Positions 5,547 to 8,763 of a stretch of DNA of 8,763 nt are shown piece after piece. Position 1 is the first letter of the stretch. Each line of letters opens with the position of its first letter. A program made the translations under genes and the position numbers. The stretch comes from a bacterium (GTDB lineage Bacteria; Patescibacteriota; Minisyncoccia; Phycocordibacterales; UBA6065): assembly GCA_030648825.1 (NCBI GenBank), contig JAUSGU010000020.1, positions 1 through 8,763 of the forward strand. The letters are read 5' to 3'. The notes beneath the pieces were generated by a model. It had not been told where the DNA came from. It searched no databases and saw nothing but the letters and a program-made list of their open reading frames with translations.

Positions 5547-5614
5547 CCTCATTTGAGACGAGCTTTATATGTCCTAGAGTAAAGTAAGGCACAAAAAGCA
5601 CGTCTCAAAAGAGG
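5547..5614 (-). promoter_or_regulatory. 68-nt long imperfect hairpin in the 5' leader of the 301-aa gene
   Basis: On the minus strand CCTCTTTTGAGACG pairs with CGTCTCAAATGAGG (13 of 14), then after a T·T mismatch GCTTTTTGTG pairs with CATATAAAGC (9 of 10 with one G·U), then CCT/AGG after one bulged A, closing an 11-nt loop. This is about 25 pairs in 68 nt, well beyond chance. It has no U tract and so is not a terminator. It lies between the promoter and the Shine-Dalgarno of the gene. Possible roles are mRNA stabilisation, a binding site for a protein or small RNA, or a temperature or ligand sensor; no known riboswitch class is recognised. Confidence 0.75.
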
Positions 5615-5630
5615 TTCTGTATCAAAGAAC
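5614..5630 (-). promoter_or_regulatory. 5'-terminal stem-loop of the 301-aa gene's mRNA
   Basis: GTTCT-N7-AGAAC on the minus strand begins about 4 nt after the predicted transcript start (about 5633). A stem at the extreme 5' end is a known way to protect bacterial mRNA from 5'-end-dependent decay. The stem is only 5 bp. Confidence 0.45.
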
Positions 5631-5639
5631 TATCAGTAG

Positions 5640-5668
5640 ACTATAGTGAATAAAAAACTATTTGTCAA
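5640..5668 (-). promoter_or_regulatory. Consensus-like sigma70 promoter of the 301-aa gene
   Basis: On the minus strand TTGACA (5668-5663) is a perfect -35, separated by exactly 17 bp from TATAGT (5645-5640). The predicted start is near 5633, giving a leader of about 140 nt to the ATG at 5494. It begins 13 bp after the recR stop, so the 301-aa gene is expressed independently of recR. It is the strongest promoter in the window. Confidence 0.85.
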
Positions 5669-5680
5669 CTTGATGGAAAA

Positions 5681-6313
5681 CTACATAATCACCTCTTCTT
5701 TTCTCCCATCCAAAGCATTTTTTATGGTTTCCGTGTCCGAATATTCCAATTCTGTGCCTGTGGAAAGTCCTCGTCCGAGAATGGAGACTTTCAATGAATG
5801 TTTTTTGACGAGAGGGGATATAATACCCTCCACAAATTCTCGCGTATGTTCTCCTTCACTATTGAGAGAAAGCGCCAGAATAATTTCTTTTAAACCGTCT
5901 TTTACACGCTTTTCAATAATCCGCGTTAATTCTTTTGTCCGTATTTTTGATTCAGGCTCAGGCTCTATGAGAGACAATTGATTACCGAGAACAAAATAAT
6001 AACCGTTGTAAACTTTGCTTTTTTCCACAGCATCCAGATCCACATCTCTGGCCACGAGCATGAGAGAAATGACATCACGCGAATCATCGGAACAGACAGA
6101 ACAAAGACTCGCTTTTGAATTCTTCCTATCAAAAAACCTAAAACACGAGACACATAGAGTGACTCGCGAAGCTAGTTCTGTAATCTCTTTCGCCAGAGTA
6201 TTGCGAAAACCATCTGTCGTGCCGAGGAGAAAATAAACAAAACGTTTAGCTTGCCTAGGGCCTATACCAGGAAATTGGCGAAACAGTTCGTGCAGACGAT
6301 TCAAGTGGTCCAT
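5681..6313 (-). CDS. recR: Recombination protein RecR, divergent Toprim
   Basis: The 210-residue protein has the RecR order: helix-hairpin-helix FPGIGPRQAKRFVYFLL at 14-30, a four-cysteine zinc site (C54, C57, C71, C74), a Toprim domain from about 80 to 175 and the C-terminal RGLSTGTELEYSDTETIKNALDGR at 180-203, the most conserved piece of the tail. In the family RecR works with RecO/RecF to load RecA at gaps. The Toprim region is unusual: where typical RecR reads VVE-x-P-x-D it reads LVARDVDLD (86-94), so the Toprim Glu is A88, and the usual LSPLDGIGP stretch is replaced by LSLIEPEPESKIRTKEL (113-129). I recall similar changes in other Patescibacteria RecR. It lies 57 nt after dnaB on the same strand, with its own near-leaderless -10. 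Confidence 0.92.
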   Translation of the reverse strand: MDHLNRLHELFRQFPGIGPRQAKRFVYFLLGTTDGFRNTLAKEITELASRVTLCVSCFRFFDRKNSKASLCSVCSDDSRDVISLMLVARDVDLDAVEKSKVYNGYYFVLGNQLSLIEPEPESKIRTKELTRIIEKRVKDGLKEIILALSLNSEGEHTREFVEGIISPLVKKHSLKVSILGRGLSTGTELEYSDTETIKNALDGRKEEVIM

Positions 6314-6322
6314 GATTATAAG

Positions 6323-6328
6323 ATTATA
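6323..6328 (-). promoter_or_regulatory. -10 box of recR (near leaderless)
   Basis: TATAAT on the minus strand lies 9 nt before the recR ATG, which gives a leader of about 3 nt. The octamer TTATAATC occurs twice in tandem here; the second copy abuts the ATG and is too close to act. No -35 or Shine-Dalgarno is seen. Confidence 0.55.
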
Positions 6329-6332
6329 ACAA

Positions 6333-6368
6333 AAGCAGAGAAAGATGTTTTGGTGGAGACTTCTGCTT
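6333..6368 (-). terminator. Weak terminator-like hairpin between dnaB and recR
   Basis: On the minus strand AAGCAGA and TCTGCTT form a 7-bp stem around a loop of about 22 nt, starting 2 nt past the dnaB stop and ending in TTTTG. The large loop and short U run make it weak; partial readthrough into recR is likely. Confidence 0.35.
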
Positions 6369-6370
6369 CT

Positions 6371-7753
6371 TTAAAACGATTCATCACCAGGTTGCACAAA
6401 CTCGCTAAAATCGGCTTTTTCCACAGACAGGAAAGTGGATTTACTGCTGTCAAAGATTAGTTTAACTTCTCCAGTCGGACCGTTTCTGTGCTTTTCTATG
6501 AGAATTGTTGTATCGCGAGATTTGGCCTGCTCGCCACTCTCGTCTTTTTCTCTGTGAATAAACATCACCACATCGGCATCTTGTTCTATGGAACCAGAAT
6601 CACGCAAGTCGGACAGACGAGGTTTGCCTCCGCGACTCTCAACGGCACGGTTCAGTTGAGAGAGGGCGAGCACGGGCACATCCAAATCGCGCGCCATATT
6701 TTTGAGCGACCGGGAAATTTCGGTTATCTGTTGAACCAAATTATCGGAACCATGCGATTGAGTCGGCGTCATGAGCTGGAGATAATCTACAATGATCAGT
6801 CCCAGATTTTTTTCCGCTTTCAGACGGCGCGCCACGGCTCTCATTTTCAAAATTGTGTTTCCCGGCTGATCATCCACATAGATAGGAGCTTGAGAGAGCA
6901 CACCCATGGCGTCGCGCAGATGAGTGGAGAGTTCTTCCATTTTCAAGCCTTTGCCCGTGCGCAGTTTCCAAGCGTCAATTCTGGACTCGGCGGCGAGCAT
7001 TCTCTGAACCAATTGCTGAGCGCTCATTTCCAGAGAAAATATGGCTGTGGGAATTTTGTGTTTGACCGCCGCCTGACGGGCGATATCCAGGGCCAGAGAT
7101 GTTTTTCCCATACTGGGCCTGGCCGCCAAAATAATGAGGTCGGATTTTTGTAAACCGGAAAGCTTGCTATCCAACGCTTTGAATCCAGTCGGCACACCAC
7201 GCAATTCGTCCTGCGAAGAATGCAGTTTTTCTATTTGCTCCCAGGCTTCATGGAGAGTATCTTTGAGTTCTACAAATTTATGAGTGCCTACAGAATTGGT
7301 AACATCAAAGAGACGTTTTTCGGCATTGTCTATGATTTCCTCCAAATCGCCTTCTTCGGAAAAGCTCATTGTTGAAATATGCTCTCCGGCTTCTATCAGT
7401 CGACGCATCATGCTTTTTTTCTGAACGATAGTCGCGTAATGACGCACATTTGAAGCTGAAGGCACCAGAGAGACTAATTCGGAGAGATATGAAGAACCGC
7501 CAACCCGATCCAATTCGCCCCTATCTTTGAGTTTTGTTGAAAGGGAAAGTAGGTCTATGGGTTCGGCTTTTGAAATCAATTCCAGACAGGCTCGCCAAAC
7601 AGTCCGATGCTTATCGGCATAAAAATCATCTTCGCGCACGACATCGCTCACATCATGAATAGCTTCCGGACGGAGCATGACAGAACCGATGAGCGCCTGC
7701 TCGGCTTCCAGTGATTGTGGCGGAACACGAATATGATCTCCGATACGTTGCAT
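6371..7753 (-). CDS. dnaB: Replicative DNA helicase DnaB
   Basis: The 460-residue protein is full length for DnaB, the hexameric ATP-driven helicase that unwinds DNA at the replication fork. The N-terminal domain (about 10-115) begins PPQSLEAEQALIGSVML. The RecA-like domain carries Walker A ARPSMGKT at 211-218 (K217), the H1a glutamate in SLEM at 240-243 (E242), Walker B GLIIVDYLQLM at 318-328 (D323), the H3 sensor ALSQLNRAVESR at 363-374 and H4 SDLRDSGSIEQDADVVMFIHR at 381-401, followed by IEKHRNGPTG (419-428) with the R/K finger region. No intein interrupts it. The ATG is fixed by a leaderless promoter 6 nt upstream and by family length. It is preceded by the terminator of the 106-aa gene and followed by recR. 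Confidence 0.97.
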   Translation of the reverse strand: MQRIGDHIRVPPQSLEAEQALIGSVMLRPEAIHDVSDVVREDDFYADKHRTVWRACLELISKAEPIDLLSLSTKLKDRGELDRVGGSSYLSELVSLVPSASNVRHYATIVQKKSMMRRLIEAGEHISTMSFSEEGDLEEIIDNAEKRLFDVTNSVGTHKFVELKDTLHEAWEQIEKLHSSQDELRGVPTGFKALDSKLSGLQKSDLIILAARPSMGKTSLALDIARQAAVKHKIPTAIFSLEMSAQQLVQRMLAAESRIDAWKLRTGKGLKMEELSTHLRDAMGVLSQAPIYVDDQPGNTILKMRAVARRLKAEKNLGLIIVDYLQLMTPTQSHGSDNLVQQITEISRSLKNMARDLDVPVLALSQLNRAVESRGGKPRLSDLRDSGSIEQDADVVMFIHREKDESGEQAKSRDTTILIEKHRNGPTGEVKLIFDSSKSTFLSVEKADFSEFVQPGDESF

Positions 7754-7759
7754 GGAGAC

Positions 7760-7768
7760 ATTTTAGCA
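7760..7768 (-). promoter_or_regulatory. Extended -10 promoter of dnaB (leaderless)
   Basis: On the minus strand TGCTAAAAT is an extended -10 with TAAAAT at 7765-7760. Six nt separate it from the ATG at 7753, so the expected +1 is the A of the ATG. There is no -35 match (TCTTTG at 17 bp) and no Shine-Dalgarno. Confidence 0.65.
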
Positions 7769-7851
7769 TTTAAAAAACCAAACAAAGAAAATAAAAACCT
7801 TTACAACATGGGGAGAAGGTGGGGAAGAGTTTTTTTTAAAAAAATAAATAG

Positions 7852-7884
7852 AAAAAAAGCGCCGTATCCGTGGATCGTGCGCTT
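7852..7884 (-). terminator. Intrinsic terminator of the 106-aa gene
   Basis: On the minus strand AAGCGC (7884-7879) pairs with GCGCTT (7862-7857) around a 16-nt loop, followed by an uninterrupted T run to 7852. It lies 28 nt past the stop and insulates dnaB from upstream transcription. Confidence 0.82.
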
Positions 7885-7894
7885 GATTGGTGCC

Positions 7895-7913
7895 GTCTCT
7901 CGTTTAGAGAAAC
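7895..7913 (-). repeat. Stem-loop at the stop of the 106-aa gene
   Basis: GTTTCTC and GAGAGAC on the minus strand form a 7-bp stem with one G·U pair and a 5-nt loop (TAAAC). It begins at the last base of the TAG stop and precedes the terminator. It may help 3'-end stability. Confidence 0.45.
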
Positions 7914-8233
7914 TACTGCTTGCAGAGAGCTTGCGAGACGAGATGAAAACTAATACCTTTTTTATCGTCATTAGCTTTTTTTATACTCGTCTGCTTCTGC
8001 TCGAGCAAATTAGCCGGCACACCGAGATCCTCAGAACCCCAACCCATTTCCTTCCTTCGTTTGTTCCACGCCACAATAATTTCATCATGCCCTTTTGGGA
8101 TTGTTGTCGCTTTGATGAGCGGGGCTAAACAGTCCATATCTGAACTGGACGCTTGATTGATCGTCTCCACAACCGTTTCGTGGAAAGGGCGTGTGTGGTC
8201 CACTTTTGGTTTTGGCTGAACCGTTATATTCAT
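7913..8233 (-). CDS. Uncharacterised 106-aa soluble protein
   Basis: The family is not recognised as a characterised one. The chain is soluble, with a basic N-terminus (MNITVQPKPK), a central helical block of residues 16-79 including LAPLIKATTIPKGHDEIIVAW (36-56), then NKRRKEMGWGSEDLGVPANLL (57-77) and a Lys-rich tail. The segments IPKGHDE and GWGSEDLG look conserved, and I recall similar small proteins in Patescibacteria without known role. There is no signal peptide or membrane helix. The start at 8233 is chosen because GGAGGG lies 8 nt upstream; an in-frame TTG at 8266 would put that site inside the gene. It has its own promoter, a leader of about 52 nt with a 5' stem-loop, and its own terminator, so it is a monocistronic unit between cysS and dnaB. 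Confidence 0.8.
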   Translation of the reverse strand: MNITVQPKPKVDHTRPFHETVVETINQASSSDMDCLAPLIKATTIPKGHDEIIVAWNKRRKEMGWGSEDLGVPANLLEQKQTSIKKANDDKKGISFHLVSQALCKQ

Positions 8234-8241
8234 AATTGCTA

Positions 8242-8247
8242 CCCTCC
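8242..8247 (-). promoter_or_regulatory. Shine-Dalgarno of the 106-aa gene
   Basis: GGAGGG on the minus strand lies 8 nt before the ATG at 8233. It is the strongest Shine-Dalgarno in the window and decides the start codon. Confidence 0.85.
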
Positions 8248-8266
8248 GTATTTGTTGAATGTGCAA

Positions 8267-8284
8267 ATTGAGCGATTGCTCAAT
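8267..8284 (-). promoter_or_regulatory. 5'-terminal stem-loop of the 106-aa gene's mRNA
   Basis: ATTGAGC and GCTCAAT form a perfect 7-bp stem with a 4-nt loop. On the minus strand it starts one base after the predicted transcript start (8285), so the mRNA would begin with this hairpin. Confidence 0.6.
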
Positions 8285-8291
8285 AATTTAT

Positions 8292-8320
8292 AACATAAAA
8301 GATTATAATCTATAAGTCAA
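8292..8320 (-). promoter_or_regulatory. Sigma70-type promoter of the 106-aa gene
   Basis: On the minus strand TTGACT (8320-8315) is followed after exactly 17 bp by TATGTT (8297-8292). The predicted start is near 8285. A further TATAAT at 8307-8302 lies within the spacer. The -35 begins 16 nt past the cysS stop, so the unit is independent of cysS. Confidence 0.72.
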
Positions 8321-8336
8321 TAGCTAAAAAGCTTTC

Positions 8337-8763
8337 TTATTTCTCAACGATTTTTTGACCGTCTGAAGTGTCTTTGATTTCAAATCCGAGATTTGCAATC
8401 TGATCACGCAACTCATCTGACTTTTTCCAATTTTTTTCTGTGCGCGCGACTTCACGGTCATTCGCGAGTTTTAAAACACTTTCGGGGATCACTGTTTTTA
8501 TTGTATTTTCTCCAAGTTTTAATCCAAAGAGTTCATCGGCTTTTATAATGGTCGATTTTTTGTCGGCGGGGGAGAGTCTATCGTCTTTCAGAATATCCCA
8601 AACAAAAGCCAGAGCTTTTGGCGTATCCAAATCGTCTGCCACAAAACCGAGAATACGATTCCAAAGTTCTTTATTTACTTTTCCGCCTGGAGGTAGCTCA
8701 CGGATAGTCGCAACGAGTTTTTTGTATGCATTAGTTGATCCATCCAATGCTTCCCATGTGAAA
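8337..8763 (-). CDS. cysS: Cysteinyl-tRNA synthetase, C-terminal part (cut by window edge)
   Basis: About 141 residues of the C-terminus are present; the gene continues beyond 8763 and its start and catalytic domain (HIGH and KMSKS motifs) are outside. The visible part begins FTWEALDGSTNAYKKL, the entry to the DALR anticodon-binding region, with the FVADDLDTPKALAFVWDIL segment that matches the (D/N)DD(L/F)NTPKAL hallmark of CysRS, then the C-terminal ARTEKNWKKSDELRDQI ... GFEIKDTSDG segment typical of the enzyme's tail. The enzyme charges tRNA-Cys with cysteine in the cytoplasm. A TTG inside (8747) is not the start, since coding similarity continues upstream to the edge. No good terminator follows; only a 4-bp AGCT stem lies between its stop and the next promoter. 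Confidence 0.93.
   Translation of the reverse strand, partial: FTWEALDGSTNAYKKLVATIRELPPGGKVNKELWNRILGFVADDLDTPKALAFVWDILKDDRLSPADKKSTIIKADELFGLKLGENTIKTVIPESVLKLANDREVARTEKNWKKSDELRDQIANLGFEIKDTSDGQKIVEK

Noticed and set aside
6021..6425. TTTTCCACA DnaA-box-like words at 6021-6029 and 6417-6425
   Set aside because: They lie inside recR and dnaB coding sequence, are not clustered, and the nearby gap has no origin-like unwinding region.
7715..8128. A 137-codon plus-strand frame
   Set aside because: It runs through the dnaB promoter and the terminator of the 106-aa gene and is antisense to that gene; low-complexity Lys-rich start.
8234..8266. Upstream TTG start for the 106-aa protein
   Set aside because: It would place the GGAGGG site inside the coding region; the ATG at 8233 has this SD at 8-nt spacing.
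8304..8309. Plus-strand TATAAT between the 106-aa gene and cysS
   Set aside because: It arises from the ATTATAAT palindrome; no plus-strand gene follows and it would only read antisense to cysS.

Overview
The window reads as a chromosomal segment of a Candidate Phyla Radiation bacterium (Patescibacteria, probably Parcubacteria-like). The grounds are a transketolase split into two genes, a strongly diverged RecR, an Rpe-like protein with altered metal ligands, tiny membrane proteins, and compact AT-rich spacing. TGA is used as an ordinary stop (fic, the 82-aa and the 301-aa genes), so code 25 lineages (Gracilibacteria/Absconditabacteria) are unlikely. The lineage call is inference; no rRNA or ribosomal protein is present to anchor it.

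Layout. Positions 1-1353 (+) look accessory and AT-rich: a 108-aa membrane protein, a short remnant of the 3' end of a GAPDH gene (409-501), an 82-aa two-helix membrane protein and an autoinhibited-type Fic AMP-transferase. Positions 1387-4498 (+) form a non-oxidative pentose phosphate block: rpiB, rpe-like, transketolase N half and transketolase C half, closed by a bidirectional terminator at 4501-4530. On the minus strand, read right to left, are the end of cysS (8337-8763, cut by the window edge), an uncharacterised 106-aa protein, dnaB, recR, and an uncharacterised 301-aa protein with a strongly C-ending codon pattern and an in-frame 8-residue tandem duplication.

Gene expression shows two clear styles. 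Fic, rpiB, rpe and dnaB (and nearly recR) each have a -10 hexamer 6-9 nt before the ATG, without a recognisable -35 or Shine-Dalgarno, which predicts leaderless or near-leaderless mRNAs. The two uncharacterised proteins (301 aa and 106 aa) instead have a consensus-like -35/-10 pair with 17-bp spacing, a 5' leader that begins with a stem-loop, and a Shine-Dalgarno sequence. The 301-aa gene also carries a 68-nt long imperfect hairpin in its leader of about 140 nt. This split, and the unknown highly expressed-looking protein behind the structured leader, are the most novel parts of the window.

Functionally, RpiB and Rpe interconvert ribose-5-P, ribulose-5-P and xylulose-5-P, which the two-subunit transketolase exchanges with glycolytic sugars; the GAPDH remnant just upstream suggests that a glycolytic gene once sat beside this block and was disrupted by accessory gene turnover. 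DnaB and RecR supply replication and recombination functions.
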